64,000 nucleotides of DNA from Ceratopteris richardii (lineage: Eukaryota > Streptophyta > Polypodiopsida > Polypodiales > Pteridaceae), in assembly GCA_020310875.1 (NCBI GenBank), contig CM035423.1:122981164-123045163 (forward strand), in the 5' to 3' direction. Position 1 is the stretch's first letter; the number at the start of each line of letters is the position of its first letter. The notes under the pieces are model-generated. The model saw only the letters and a list, made by a program, of their open reading frames with translations, did no database searches and was not told where the DNA came from. The translations under genes were made by a program, and so were the position numbers. This document shows, piece by piece, positions 1-12,500 of this stretch.

Positions 1-2078
1 CAAAGCTTTGTATCTGACATAGCCTGAGAATCATTTACTGCACATGCCAAATCATTTATAGATCTTTCATAGTCTATGAGCTTATACAACCCACGAAATA
101 AAATGCCAGAAGCAATAATCACATCACCATTTGATAGATCATGAACTATACACCTGTCATCAACAAATTTCACAACCAAGCCAATCTTGGCTAATGCAAA
201 AACTAATAACATGTTCTTCTTGATCCCTGGCACAAATAAAGCATCTGACAAAGTGAAAGAACTACCATCAGCAGTAGTCAAAATGATCTTACCAACTCCC
301 ATAACAGGATAAGAGGAGTTGTTGGTGCATGTAACAGTATTCCCTGTAGGGGCAGGCTCAAGTGAAGAGAAGAAATTGCGCTGCGAGGTAATATGTTGGT
401 CGCCCCACTGTCAAAATACCAAACATCTCAGTCTATTGCAGACATGCACTGCCCATGAGAAGATGGGTCAAAACTGCAAACAGTAGTAAACGCCCATCCT
501 TCTTCCTGCACAAGATTAGTAGACTCCATTTTTGGAGTAGAGGCTTTTGCAACAACCATTCCAGCCTATTTCTTCTTTGCCTCTTTTGCAACCAGTTTTG
601 GACAGTTTTTTATGATATGGTCATTCCATTTACAGTACTTACAAAACAATTTCTACTTTTTTGTTTTTTTTTTCATCTTTGTCTTGGTTCTTCGAATGTG
701 CAGCATTTGCATATTTCTACTTACTAGTAGAAGAGCTCCCTTTTCCTTTGCCCTTCTGACTAGCCAGGAAAGATTGATCTGCAACACACATAATGGACAT
801 GTTCTGCCTAGACTGATCTTCCTGCAACAGAATAGAGACTAACTCCTCAAATGACAAGGCATTTGGATTGACTTTCATCATCAACCAAAGAGTAGAAGCA
901 AAACTCTGATATGAATCAGGAAGACTATTCAGAACGGTCTGCACAAGTGAGCTATCTGGTATAACCTCATCAATAGAAATCAACTGTTCCTTCAAGTCTT
1001 TGATCTTTGTTAGGAAACTGTCCATAGAATCACCTTCATTCATGTGCTCACTCTCCAACTGTTTTCGGAGGTAAGCAACACAAGCCTCATTCCTAGCTTG
1101 GTACAATGTGGTAAGTGTATCCCAAGCATCCTTAGTTGTTCTGCAAGAGCGAATATGAGGAATAATGGCATGTTTGACAGACAAAGCTATCAATGCATGT
1201 GCCTGGGCATCTCTGCCATCCCAACAAATCTGATCTACAATAGGTGCATGAGAAACCACAGCACGAACAGGAATATGCAGAATATCATCATCTTCGACAC
1301 CTTCTGCATCAGCTTCAGTACCTGCAGTTGTAACAGTTGCAGGTGTAATAGGACGTTTTTCGACACCTTGCACAATGTTCCACATTCCTTTTGCAACCAA
1401 CACATGTCGCATCATATAAGCCCATAACAGGTAGCTGGTACCATCCAACTTATCCTCAACAGCCAACATACGGAATACATCACTGCTTTCAGCCATGGCT
1501 GGTGACTAAAATACCTTGATGCAAAAAATTGACTGTATCTCAAAAGTTGAACAGAACTACCAAGACAAATTTTGCTAGACTTGTAGTAGACTTCGGGACG
1601 CTTAACTGGCGAACAAAAACTGGTATATACCTTTAGCACAAAAAGATGAAATAGCCTGCACAAGCACTACGATAATGCGTTCGGAGGCTGAAACGAGCTC
1701 AGATCGCGATTTTGGCACCACACAACAAATCTGTTTTGATCTCGAAAACACGCTAAGTATGCTCACCAAAATTCGTGCGATTCTGAGACTACAACCGGAG
1801 GAGTGTCGACGGCACCCTAGATGAAGCGACGACCTGCTCTGATACCAATTGTTGGAGTTAGATGTCTGTGGAAGCACGCGAACAACACAAGGAAGAAGAA
1901 GAAGCTTGGAGCACAACACACAATACTGAATGTATTACTTGAGAATGTACAAAGATAAGTAGCCCATTAGGGCAATGGGTGTATATACAAGCCGGGGAAA
2001 AAAACCTCCTAAAGAGGGAAAAAAGTGCCCCGGCGGTCCTAGTGTGTTCACACACATCACTACCTAAATATATCAACA
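1..2078 (-). mobile_element. Copia-A copy 1, 5' half, cut by the window edge
   Basis: Ty1/copia LTR retrotransposon on the minus strand. Visible parts, in element order, are the 5' LTR (1850-2078), a primer-binding site complementary to initiator tRNA-Met (1836-1847), a leader, gag (about 717-1496, starting MAESSDVFRML), and the start of the protease/integrase part (1-716). The gag keeps the copia-type capsid stretch with LDGTSYLLWAYMM and DAWDTLTTLYQARNEA. It belongs to the same family as the copy at 59436-64000, to which its LTR is about 95 percent similar by eye. It is broken, with only a few breaks in the visible part, and looks fairly recent. The 3' half lies outside the window. Confidence 0.9.
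1850..2078 (-). repeat. Copia-A copy 1, 5' LTR (229 bp)
   Basis: Bounded by TGTTG...CAACA, read on the minus strand from 2078 to 1850, and directly followed by the tRNA-Met primer site. The same LTR occurs at 25021-25255, 50006-50229 (decayed) and 59436-59665. It contains a TATATA stretch of promoter type. Confidence 0.9.
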
Positions 2079-2870
2079 TTGAAGAGAAATTTAAAAAGAT
2101 CTCAAAAGATCCTTGTTTACGAGAGCGTACAAATATTGTTGATACATTTATGGATGAAACTTTGAAACTAATCAAAATAGGAAATGATTATCAATTTTTG
2201 TTACTTGCTGAACCTGATTTATTCCAAAGCGTTATTAAAAACCATGGTAAACCTTTTCATTACATCCTCATGAAATAGGTTTTGCTGATCCACAACTCAT
2301 ACCTCTAATGATTATCTTCACGATACCTTATATCCCATGGAATCTTCATCCTATACCGGTTCCAAAAGCTCATTTATCTAAGTTAATGAGGCTACTTAAG
2401 GAAAAGATTCACATGAAGATCCTTGAGCCATCTTCAACACCTTACTCAAATAGATGGTTCACGATACCTAAGAAAAATGGCAATTTGAGGTTTATATAAG
2501 ATTTACAACCTTTTAATAAAGTTACAATTAGGAATGTAGGAACTATTCCTATTGTAGAAGAATTTGTTGAAGCATTCGCTGATCATGCTATCTATTCAAT
2601 GGGAGATTTATACTCTGGTTATGATCAAGTTTAACTTGCTATTAAGAGTAGGGATATCATGACTATGAAAACTCCTCTAGGCTTAGTCCATATGTGTACT
2701 TTGTCACAAGGAGCTACAAATTCAGTAGCACACATGATGAATGCCATGAATATGGCTCTACATGACTTCATTCCTAATCTAACTATGCCATTTATAAATG
2801 ATTCTTATAGCTGTAGAAAAATTGTTGTGGACCATGTTGAAGCTCAAGGTCAAGGATAAAGCATAGAAAT
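2079..2870 (+). mobile_element. Ty3/gypsy-type reverse transcriptase fragment
   Basis: Broken pol fragment with several breaks. Recognisable stretches are the entry to the polymerase domain (PYSNRWFTIPKKNGNLRFI), the SGYDQ region, TPLGLVHMCTLSQGATNS (the counterpart of the usual F-G-L-x-N-A-P segment) and a tail with MPFINDS. It abuts the Copia-A LTR at 2078 without an obvious target duplication. The motif wording differs from the other gypsy elements in this window, so it is a different family. No LTR could be assigned with confidence. Confidence 0.65.
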
Positions 2871-3572
2871 ACATCAAAGAAGTGGACACAGAAGAAGAGA
2901 GAGCATGTAGGGAGCTCCAAGAAGCACATGTTAATTTTTCGAAGAAATCCCTATAAAAATAGTGATTTTTATCACTAAAAACCATTGTAAATATCATTTT
3001 CCATTTTTTCAACTCCATTTTTTTCAAGTCGATGAGTCCTCAAGCTTGAGGAGTATTAGAAATATCATCCTACCATTTTTCATAATTTTTAGACTCCATT
3101 TGAGCCCTCAAACAAGCCCTAGAACCTAGTTTTTAACTAGGCTAAACACTAGGTTTGGACATGGCTAGAACCACTCAAAAAACTATAAAAAGATCTAGAG
3201 AGCTCATTTCAAAGGTTAGCTTGTTGTAGATTTGAGCTTTTGTAAGAGAACTCTTTTGTAATCAAAGTCCTTCCATTGTTCCACTCTTTGCTCTTACCTT
3301 ATGCACGTGTGTGTGTATGTGTGTGCATGCTTGTGTGCTTTCATTCATGCACTTGTGCCTTCACTTGCTCACGGTCTTCATACCAATCCTCACATCCATG
3401 TGGATTGACATTTATGAGGTGACGATAAGATGTAGAGTAGCAATGTTGGAAGGTAAAAAATCACCATTTTTAGTTCAGTTTCTGTTTTTTTTTCCATCTT
3501 CATCTTTTTCATCGTCTCCATCTTCTCCCACCTTCATCTTAGCAACAATTTTTTTTTGTATATTCTTCACAT
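2871..3572. other. Unassigned AT-rich stretch, possibly LTR-derived
   Basis: No convincing coding region. It contains a perfect 16-bp palindrome (TCCTCAAG then CTTGAGGA, about 3037-3052), a GT-rich low-complexity run around 3306-3345 and poly-T tracts. It may be the 3' non-coding part or LTR of the gypsy fragment to its left, but I found no partner repeat in the window. Confidence 0.35.
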
Positions 3573-4889
3573 TTATACCATGTTTTCCATCGGTGGTTGT
3601 GGGCAAGAAGCATAGAGGAGTTTAGAGTTTTTGAAGAGGCTACTAGCTTCAAACATGGTCTGAGCCAATGCTACCATTTTTGCGCAAAGATTAGTTCTTT
3701 CTATCTCTAGGTCAGCTCTAGGGTAGCACTTGTCATGATCTGTCACATTTGGCCCTTCTTGAATTCTGGCCTGATATGCCTTAAGCATCATGTCTATGTC
3801 TTCTGGAGTGGGGTCAGCTAATACCAATCCTACTCTAGGGGGTGGTGGAATTGTATGAGGTGGGTTGAATGATGGTGGATTAGATGGTGATAGGGATGAA
3901 GGTGGTGGTGGTATGTGAGAGTTTGTTTGAGAGGTGAGCTCAACAATTTTGGCTTTTGTTTCTCTTATGCTTTCTTCTAATTCGCTCATCTTCTTAGACC
4001 ATTGTCTTTTCATTCTCTCTCAGCTATCTTTCCATGCTCTCATCCGTTTCTTGGCTATGCTCTCAATTTCACTAACCTCGGCATTCTTTTCTTGGCCTAC
4101 ACCTTGATTCTGCTGCAATGCCTGAGCTTTGGTGACCACTTGCACTAGTGCAGTGGAAGTTACACTTCCTGTAGAGTCTACTACTAACCCAATAATGTTA
4201 ATAGGAGTTATTTTTGGCATATTATTGGGATTCTTTGGGCAATCTCATAAGAGATGCTCCTTTCCGCAATCTTGACAAAAGCCTTGAATTGTCACTGATT
4301 GGGTTTGTGTAGGGGTAGGCATTGGACAATCACGAATGAGATGATCTCCCTGACATCTATAGCATGGTCCTCTAGGGAATGGGGGTTTTACTTGCCTAGG
4401 TTGAGATCTAGGGTTGGGGTTTGCGTACATGACATTTGCGTAATCTGGCTTCCAACTAGGTTCACTCAGTTCTTCACTATAGTAGGACTCACCATGTTCA
4501 GGAGACTGCATGTAGTAAGCCTGGGGGCTATCAATATGTGTAGAATCAAAGCTATGGTCACTGGGGTCACTTTCTGAAAGTAATGGAGTTACTGGGACTA
4601 TAGCTCTATTCAAATTTTCTTCTGCAGCAGTGTACTTCACTGGAATCACATTGGCTCGAGCAGGAGGTTGCTGGGCTAGCACTGGTTGGGATCTCTGCTG
4701 GGCCGGATATTGTGGTTGATAGGGTTGTTGAGGCCTAGCATACTGTTGTGGTGGATACTGCATGTAGTAAGCCTGGGGGCTATCAATATGTGTAGAATCA
4801 AAGCTATGGTCATTCGGGTCACTTTCTGAAAGTAATGGAGTTACTGGGACTATAGCTCTATTCAAATTTTCTTCTGCAGCAGCGTACTT
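3573..4889 (-). mobile_element. Gypsy gag fragment with zinc knuckles
   Basis: Minus-strand gag-like sequence in several pieces. It has a CCHC-type knuckle (CYRCQGDHLIRDC), a second cysteine motif (CQDCGKEHLL) just after it, a Pro/Gln-rich linker, and a coiled Glu-rich segment near 3960-4010. It is broken. Its upstream edge (4889) is joined directly to the integrase of Copia-B, so one open frame runs across both. The gag part contains an internal 133-bp direct duplication. The knuckle spacing is typical of plant gypsy gag; the exact lineage is unknown. Confidence 0.6.
4505..4889. repeat. 133-bp direct duplication inside the gag fragment
   Basis: Positions 4505-4637 and 4757-4889 are nearly identical and lie 252 bp apart. 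On the minus strand both encode the peptide that includes AAEENLNRAIVPVTPLL and DHSFDSTHIDSPQAYYMQ. The right copy ends exactly at the junction with Copia-B, which suggests the duplication and the junction arose together. Confidence 0.85.
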
Positions 4890-7343
4890 GTTTTTACTAG
4901 AATATGCTTGTTGAGGAGTCATCCCCTTCAGTGCTTTTGTGTAGCTTCGATTGAGGATGTAGACTGCTGTATTGACAGCTTCTACCCAGAATGAATCAGG
5001 CAGGTCTTGAGCCTTTAACATACAACGAGCCATTTCAACTATTGTCCTGTTCCTTCGCTCAACAATGCCATTTTGTTGAGGTGTATGAGCTGTGGTAAGT
5101 TGCCTTTTCACACCATGCTCCTAACAGTAATTATGATTCACCTCCTCTATCTGTTCTAAATTTCTTCAGGTTCCTTCCTGATTCATTTTCCACATACTTA
5201 TGCCACGTTTTAAATTTTTCAAAAGCATCAACCTTCTCTCGAATGAAATAAACCCACATCTTTCTACTATAGTCGTTGACTAACAACAAAAAGTAGAAAG
5301 ATCCTCCTAAATCAGTTGTAGAGATTTTACCGCAAAGATCAGCATGTACCAACTCTAGAAGAGCTTGAGATCGATTGCTGGTCTCTCTTGGAAATGCCTT
5401 CCATTGTTGCTTGCCCATCATACAAGCTTCACAAGGTTCCTGCAACTCTGAAAATGCAGGCAAATGAGCAACCATCCCTGTTCTTTGCATCTCCTTCAAA
5501 ACTGCGAATCTGAGATTCCCAAATCATTGGTGCCATAACGTGCTTACATCTTTATCTTCTGTAGCAGTTAAGGCACTTAGTTCATACAAGTTATCCCATC
5601 GTATGCCTTTACCTACAACATTACCTGATGAATCCATGATTTCTGCACCACTCTTATTGAAGTGAACTTCGAGTCCATGATCTGTTATTGCAGAAACTGA
5701 CAACATATTTCTTTTAAGTGTAGGTACATAGAGAACATCGGATAAATTTTTCTCAAGACCTGGAGAAGTGATAAAAGAGATGGTTCCAATTCCTTTCGCT
5801 AGACATTTGGAGTCATTTCCCACCACTACATTGATGGATTCCCGTAGAGGCGCTAGGGAACTATACCAATCCTTTTTACTGGTCATATGGCTAGAAGCTC
5901 CACTATCTAAAATCCATGGTTCATCAACACGAGCTTGAGCAGATGAGCATACCTCTTCAATAGCTACCCGTAGTTCCAGCTCTGTGTTGTTTGCAGACTC
6001 TTTGTTCTTCCATGATGATTTTATAGTCCCATTCCTTTCATCAGCTTGCTTCTTTCTGCAATCCTTGATAGCATGGCCTTTCTTTTCACAATAGAAGCAA
6101 CTTCCTCTGAACTTTTTCTTCTTTGACTTCTTCTTTGATCCATCAGAAGAGCCTTTACCTTTTGCATTTGTTGAGAATGTAGCATCACTTGTACTTTGCC
6201 GATTCTTCAACCGCATCTCTTCTTCTAAAAGCATAGCACAAAACTCTTCAAATGTAAGGGGAGTTTGTATTCCTGAGTATTAAGTGTTGTTACTAATCCA
6301 TCATGATTTTCTAGAAGAACACGTACACATCTTCGCGCTAGCTCTTCTGGTGTTATAACAACACCAACTGCAGCTAATTGATCTTGAAGATGTTTTATCC
6401 GTTTGATAAAATCTTCAGCCTTTTCAGAATCAAAATGGTTTTCATTTGCCAACTGATTTTCTAAATTCTGTATCCTAGTGTGGTTCTTGGTCTCATATTG
6501 ACGAGCCAATATGCCCCAAGCCTCATGTGCTTTAGTAGTATGTTGAACCAAAGTAAGCACAGAATCACTTACACTAGTGACAATTGCACATAATGCATCA
6601 ACATTCTACCTCTTCCAAGTTGGTAGAAGATCTGGATCTGGCTGAATCATCAATCTTGAATTTGCTAGATCTTCAACTGGTATAGTCTCTGGATCCAATC
6701 CCATCGGTCCCATGACAATGTCAAGTAATTCATAGGAGTCCAAAATTGCAGAAATTTTGTACTTCTAGAGTGTATAGTTGGTTCCATCTAGCTTCCCTTC
6801 AGTGAATGCAGGTGGGCGAATTCAAATAGGTGTAGCATTAACATTAGCTGAAACACCAAGACCAGTGTTCGACGATGAAGCCACTTGAATAATCTATTGA
6901 TATTCTAGTATGCTAGTAGGCTAAAATAGTTATACTTCTCAACTATTCGAACCTTATGGCTCTGATACCATGTAAGACAATAGTTACACAATATAACACA
7001 GGAGCAGTAGCAGAGAAGATAACAGATATAGGAGAATCTCAACCATTTTCTACTAATAGCAAGTACAAAGATGATGGCATTGTCCACCCGTGCACTCTCA
7101 AAGTAGAGCTTAAATGTTGATCTAGACAAATCTACATAGGGAGATACAAGGTAGAGGTATGCTGGCTCAATTCGATGTCTCAGGTAGTGCAGAAGTCATG
7201 TATATATAGGATCATGGGTGGCCTTCTGTGGACGGCTATACATGGGTGGTAGAGCGTGGGCGGCCACCACCCACGTAATTGCCATACACGGCTTAGGTCG
7301 ATTGAACCGACCTAACAAATATAAATGATTTTTGACTCCGACA
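4890..7343 (-). mobile_element. Copia-B, 5' part (LTR, gag, protease, integrase)
   Basis: A second, distinct Ty1/copia family on the minus strand. From right to left it has a 5' LTR (6971-7343), a tRNA-Met primer site (6959-6970), gag (about 5900-6800, with zinc knuckle CFYCEKKGHAIKDC), an aspartic protease with DSGASSHM, and integrase with the CEACMMGK zinc-finger half and the catalytic-core stretch VHADLCGKI. The integrase end includes TPQQNGIVERRNRT. The element stops at the junction with the gypsy gag fragment, so reverse transcriptase, RNase H and the 3' LTR are not present here. It is broken, with several breaks. Confidence 0.85.
6971..7343 (-). repeat. Copia-B 5' LTR (373 bp)
   Basis: Begins TGTCGGAGTC at 7343 and ends CTTACA at 6971 on the minus strand, immediately upstream of the primer site. 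A TATATATA stretch near 7200 could serve as its promoter. No second copy is present in the window, so the ends rest on TG...CA and the primer site. Confidence 0.7.
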
Positions 7344-7744
7344 GGGAATATTCCATGGACCCCCTAGCCTGGGTTGCTCACTGCTTCCCTGGACCCCACA
7401 ATTGGGGACCCTGGTAACTCCCTTTCCTTACAATATCTTACATGGTCCAATATGACCTTCATCCAACATGCAAGTTGGGATTCCCATCAATTGGGTAATG
7501 CATGCTTGGCTTCTCCTCATAATGGGGGCCTTACAAAATGTGCATACAAACATGAGGGGTAGACATTGATCATATACTAACAGAGGCCTCTACACCAAAA
7601 ACAGAGTCTGCGAATGTAATGTAGAATGAAGAATGGGTGTTTACTATTGTTTGTAGTTTTGACCCATCCTCTCTTGAACTTTCATGTCATGGGAGTTGGT
7701 AAGATCATTCTGACTACTGCTGATGGTAGTTTTTTCACATTGTC

Positions 7745-8561
7745 TGTAGAGCCCTAACCGGTCGAAACTAAAGGTACAAAGTATTTTTCCTCTTAAGGTT
7801 CAAAGGTTGAATCTAAAATCTTAAGGTGCAAAAGTGAAAGAATTACAAGGGAAAGTGAAGGTGGAAGGCCGCGTACGCAAAGGAGGAAATAGGCCGCCCA
7901 ATCAAAATTTTATTTTAAAAGTCACTCTTGTTCTAAAGTCACTACAAGACAAAGTAGCGAATCGTTGAGGACCAGTTCAAAAAGACAATCTTGGGACATT
8001 GAAAGGACACCAAGATTGTATTGCAGTTAGAGTGCGCGAACCGGCGGACTCTCAAACAAAAGGAAGGACAAAGGCTATTCTGGACATCGGAAGTTGAAGC
8101 AAGAGAGAGCTTCAGAGGAGCAAGAGAGGAAGCAAGAAGAGCCTCCTGTGTGCGACGACATTCAAGAGTGTAAGAGGTGTCAGGAGGAAAGTGTGCAGAG
8201 AAGAGAGAAGGCGGGCTGGATTCCAAGAGTCCCAAGGGCTATTGCGTGCGTGTGCAGTGATACCAATTCCTTAGCTTGGCGGAAGCTTAGTGCAAGGTGT
8301 GCACAAGGGAAGCGGGAAGCAAGTGAAGGATTGGTGCACGGCCGCTGGAAGACTTGAGATAATTGGTCTTCAGATGCTCTCTGAAGTGGTATTTAGTCAT
8401 TGATTAGACTGTGCGCAGTCATTGTAATTGTTGAAGGATAATTAATATTCAAGGCTTCCAAGAGTATTTCTTTGCAGAAGTTCTCACTGTTATTCCATTT
8501 TCATCATCTCTTTTTTCTCCTACAAACCCTCAAACTCCTTCTTGTCCCCGAATCCCCAACA
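7745..8561 (+). repeat. Gypsy 5' LTR (817 bp)
   Basis: Starts TGTAGAGCCC and ends CCCCAACA. It is followed within a few bases by TTTGGCACGCACGGTGGGAC, the likely primer-binding region; I cannot name the primer tRNA with confidence. It is essentially identical to 20921-21737. Confidence 0.95.
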
Positions 8562-8721
8562 AATTTGGCACGCACGGTGGGACTTCCAAGGAGCTTTGAG
8601 CATAGTAGACTATATATTGCCATTGGAGGACAACATTCCAGTGTCGACAACATTACTCCAGTGGGCCAAAAGGTACATCCTTTTATCAAGTGTCTCATTT
8701 TTAGTAGACTATGAATAGCTC

Positions 8722-9564
8722 ATGACCGCGACCCGGTCACAAACCTTGAGAATCAAGTGCAAGCAGACAAGAAGAAAGACGAACCGAAGATCATCAAGTC
8801 CACTTTCATCGACTTCATCGGTAGGAAGCATGGCAGGGCAGGTGGACCTAGAAATCTTGCTCTCCAGGTTAAACATAAAATTCCCCTCCTTCAGAGGTTT
8901 AGCCCATGAGGACCCAGATGAGCACATTCGACGATTTCTTTCATTATGTAAGACTAGGGGACTAATGGGTAGGGAAGATGCTTTCTTGATACTCTTCCCC
9001 GCCACATTGGAAGGTCTGGCAGACAAGTGGTTCAGTCAGTTTGCCGAAAATCACTTTACCTCTTGGGATATGATGAAAGAGGCCTTTAAGAATCAATTTC
9101 AGCATGGCAACACGGCTGAAATCATTATAGAAGAATTGGAAAACTTGAAGTTGGGTCCAGGAGAGAAGTTCCCCGAATTCGTGACCAGGGCAAAAGCATT
9201 AATGGCCAAATTACCGGATCCACCACACGACTTCTTTGTCAAGAAGTGGTTAGCCAAACCTTTACCTGTGGTCACCCAATGCAAAATAAAAGAGTTGGTG
9301 CTACCTACGGCCTCTGTTGAGGAATTCATCAACACGGCCACCCGCTTGGAACAAATAAGGCACCAGTATGGTACAACGTCTTCCCAACTATCATATGGTA
9401 CAGAACTGGAGGACCCTGTGAGCCAGTTAAGAAGGGAATTGGAAGGCTTGAAGAGGAATAAGCCCTATACAGAGGAGGAGACTACTGTAGCTCAGCTGAG
9501 AAGAGAGATCGAAGCCCTCAAGCTCCAAAAGGAAGAGGAAGCCCAAGCAGAGGAACTAGCTTAG
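8722..9564 (+). CDS. gag: Gypsy gag (capsid part)
   Basis: Gag of the young gypsy element. It has a basic N-terminus and then a retrotransposon-gag type domain (about residues 50-210) with FPSFRGLAHEDPDEHIRRFL and LADKWFSQFAENHFTSWDMM, the usual W-x-x-x-F layout of plant gypsy capsids. The last 70 residues are two heptad-rich Glu/Lys segments (PVSQLRRELEGLK and VAQLRREIEALK) that should form a coiled coil. The zinc knuckles follow in the next coding stretch. The relic at 42540-45525 has a recognisably related gag end (YPIEKLRRELEALK), so the two belong to related families. Confidence 0.85.
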   Translation: MTATRSQTLRIKCKQTRRKTNRRSSSPLSSTSSVGSMAGQVDLEILLSRLNIKFPSFRGLAHEDPDEHIRRFLSLCKTRGLMGREDAFLILFPATLEGLADKWFSQFAENHFTSWDMMKEAFKNQFQHGNTAEIIIEELENLKLGPGEKFPEFVTRAKALMAKLPDPPHDFFVKKWLAKPLPVVTQCKIKELVLPTASVEEFINTATRLEQIRHQYGTTSSQLSYGTELEDPVSQLRRELEGLKRNKPYTEEETTVAQLRREIEALKLQKEEEAQAEELA

Positions 9565-9576
9565 CTGAGGCAGGAG

Positions 9577-12500
9577 TTGCAAGAACTAAAAGGAGGCGGC
9601 ATTAAGAACGGACTATGGTGCTCCATGTGCAGTAAGCAAGGACATATAGTAAGTGAATGTCCTTTGCTAAATGTGACTTGTCAATTATGCAGGAAGATTG
9701 GGCATGAGGCCCATGAATGCCAATCAAGGGGGATACCGACAACGACATACTGGACACAAGGCGGGCTTCTGCCACCAGCAAATGTAATGGCAGCAGCAAC
9801 AAACCATGGTAATAACTATAATCCTAGACCAAGAACTAACCTTGCAAATGGGCCTAGAAGGCCAATTATTTGCTTCAGATGTGGAGAATGTGGGCACTAC
9901 CAATCTAGATGCACCCTGCCGGAAAATGCACCCCCTTGCAGAAATTGTCCAGAGGCCAGAGATCATTATACAAACTGTTGTCCTAAGAATCAAGCCTCTA
10001 CTTCCGGACCCCATCTCCAAATGATCTCTGTATTCAAGGAGGAGATATTGCCTCAGGTAAATGAACCCTCACCATCCACTAGAGTGGTACAATTAGAAGA
10101 ACTCGAATCTTTTGCAGTACAGACAAGAAGCAAGGGAACAGCAAAAGTGGTAGAAAATCAAGAATTGACAATTAAGGAGTTGACCAAAGACAGAGTTGCA
10201 ATGGAAGACAAAGATACTACAGGTGCAGACACAAACCACAAAGAATGTCTCACAGGCACCGGAGATGCCATTGGGCATGCCTTCAAGAGGGCTCAAGAAG
10301 AGTTTAGCAAAGCAAATGAAGCTCACTTCCTTAAAGAATCAGAGGCTTCAAAGCTACTCAAGTCTATTAAGAAGGAGGTTAGTATTCTTGATTTAATAAA
10401 GATGGATGGGAAATTCAGGTCAGAATTATTGCACATAATTGATGAAGCTTCTATGACAAGCTTAGTGGCGAAGACTGCTATCTTACATCAAGGGATAATT
10501 AGGGGGGAAGCACCCCTTACAGATTATAAAAGCCCTCGGCTTACAATATCAATCAAGGGCCATGAATTTCAAGGTGTTATTGTAGATGGTGGTTCTGGCA
10601 TTAATTTGATGCCTGAACATACCATGAAAAGGATTGGACTCCACCCTTCAAGACCTGCAAATTTCACGGTCACTTTGGCAGATCAGAGCAAAGTAAGGCC
10701 CTTAGGGGTAATCCCAAAAGTTCCACTTGAAGTACAAGGTAATCTATTTATCCTGGATTTTGTGGTTTTAAGATTGCCCCAGGTTGAAGGAGGATTTCCC
10801 CTCTTAATTGGAAGACCTTGGCTGAGGCATGCCAGTGTCATTCATGATTGGGGTAAGGACACCATGTGGGTACAAAAGAAAGGGCAGGAGTTGACACAAA
10901 TTCATTTAGAAGAAGGCCCAGACAATCAAGGAAACACTAGTATGATGCAAACAGTGAGCATTTGCATGGAAACAGAAGCGGAGGATCAACCCCAAATAGA
11001 TTTTGAGGAAGAAGAGGATATTTTAAGTTGGCTTCATGCCGGCAACTCTTCTTCTTGTTTTGGAATTTTTCTTGATAATCCTGGTACAATTGGAGGCTAT
11101 GATGAAGACAAAGGAAAGGTCCAGGTTGATGGATTGGGAGAGCCCATCATTGACCACAGAAGGGGCAGGAAGATACCCCTCAAATACAAATTGGAGGAGG
11201 ATGTGTCAACATCAGATAGCGAAGTTTCCCAAGCTAAAAGCAAGGTAAAAAATTCTGAGGTTGAATGTTCTTTCCCAATTCAAGAAATCCCTGCAGGATG
11301 GATGCAGGACAAGGAGGAAAACATCGAAGTTCAAAATACACCTGCTTATGAAGCAATGCACGAAAAGCTAGTAGAAGAAGACAAAGAAGCAGATGCACAA
11401 GAAGATAATCTGGTAACAAGAAACCCGGTTCAAGAAGTACATTTATGCACCCAAAACAATAATCAACCAGTTCTAGTGGCCACTTGGTTGTGGAGCCACC
11501 CAAAGCTTCTGGAAAAAGTAAAATCATTCTTAACCCAGTATGCAGATGTTTTTGCCTGGCATTATAAAGACTTAGAAGGAGTGCCTGCATCTTATGGAGA
11601 GCACAGAATTCCTCTGGTTGAGGGAGCCAGACCCATCAGAGGAAGGAGTTATAGACTCAATCCAAAGTATGCTGAAGCTGTCTATGTGGAAATCCAAAAG
11701 ATGGAAGATGCAGGAATCATCATTCCTGTGGAACACTCAGAGTGGCTCTCACCTATGGTTATAGTACCAAAGAAGAATACTAATAAAATCAGGATTTGTG
11801 TGGACTTTAGAGCTCTCAACAAGGTGACCATTCCAGACAGGTTCCCTATGCCTTTCGCAGAACAGGTCATTGAAGAAGTGGCGGGGCATGCACTATATAG
11901 TTTTATGGATGGCTTCAGTGGCTATAATCAAATATCAATACACCCAGAGGATCGTGAAAAGACTGCTTTTATCACACCGTGGGGAACGTATGTGTATGTA
12001 AAAATGCCATTTGGACTAAGAAATGCTCCAGCCACATTTAACAGAACGGTCAATCTCATTTTTGGCCCCTTATTGCTGGAATCACTTAGAATCTTCATGG
12101 ATGATTTCTCTTCATTCTCAGGATCTCACAAAGAAACTCATCTAGATTGTTTGGACCATCACCTGAGACAGCTGCAGAATATTTTCCAAAGATGCAGAGA
12201 AACTAAGTTAAAGCTCAATCCAAATAAATGTCATTTCTTTGTGACAGAAGGAACCCTCTTAGGACATGTGGTATCCGCTAAAGGTATGGCCCCAGATCCT
12301 GACAAAATTCTTTCTATATTAAAGTTACCTAAACCCAAAACTCCTAAAGAGATCCAGAGTTTTTTGGGGCATACCGGTTATCATAGAAGGTTTATAAAAA
12401 TGTATGCAGAAATAGCCAGACCTCTGACTAGACTCACAGGTAAAGAAGTACCTTTCAAATGGGAAGAAGAGGAGGAAAAAGCATATCAGACATTAAGGTC

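Noticed and set aside
1836-1847. tRNA gene suggested by GCTCTGATACCA, and its complement at 59668
   Set aside because: Only 12 bases match initiator tRNA-Met, directly beside an LTR; these are retrotransposon primer sites.
3033-3070. Hammerhead-ribozyme-like string (GATGAGTCC, a palindromic stem, then GAAA)
   Set aside because: The core should read CTGATGAG with CGAAA directly after stem II. Here the U is missing and six bases separate the stem from GAAA, with no matching flanking helices.
3306-3345. GT microsatellite
   Set aside because: Interrupted and short; ordinary low-complexity sequence.
8094-8357. 87-residue frame, repeated at 21270-21533
   Set aside because: It lies wholly inside both copies of the gypsy LTR and has no recognisable domain; it is a chance frame in the LTR.
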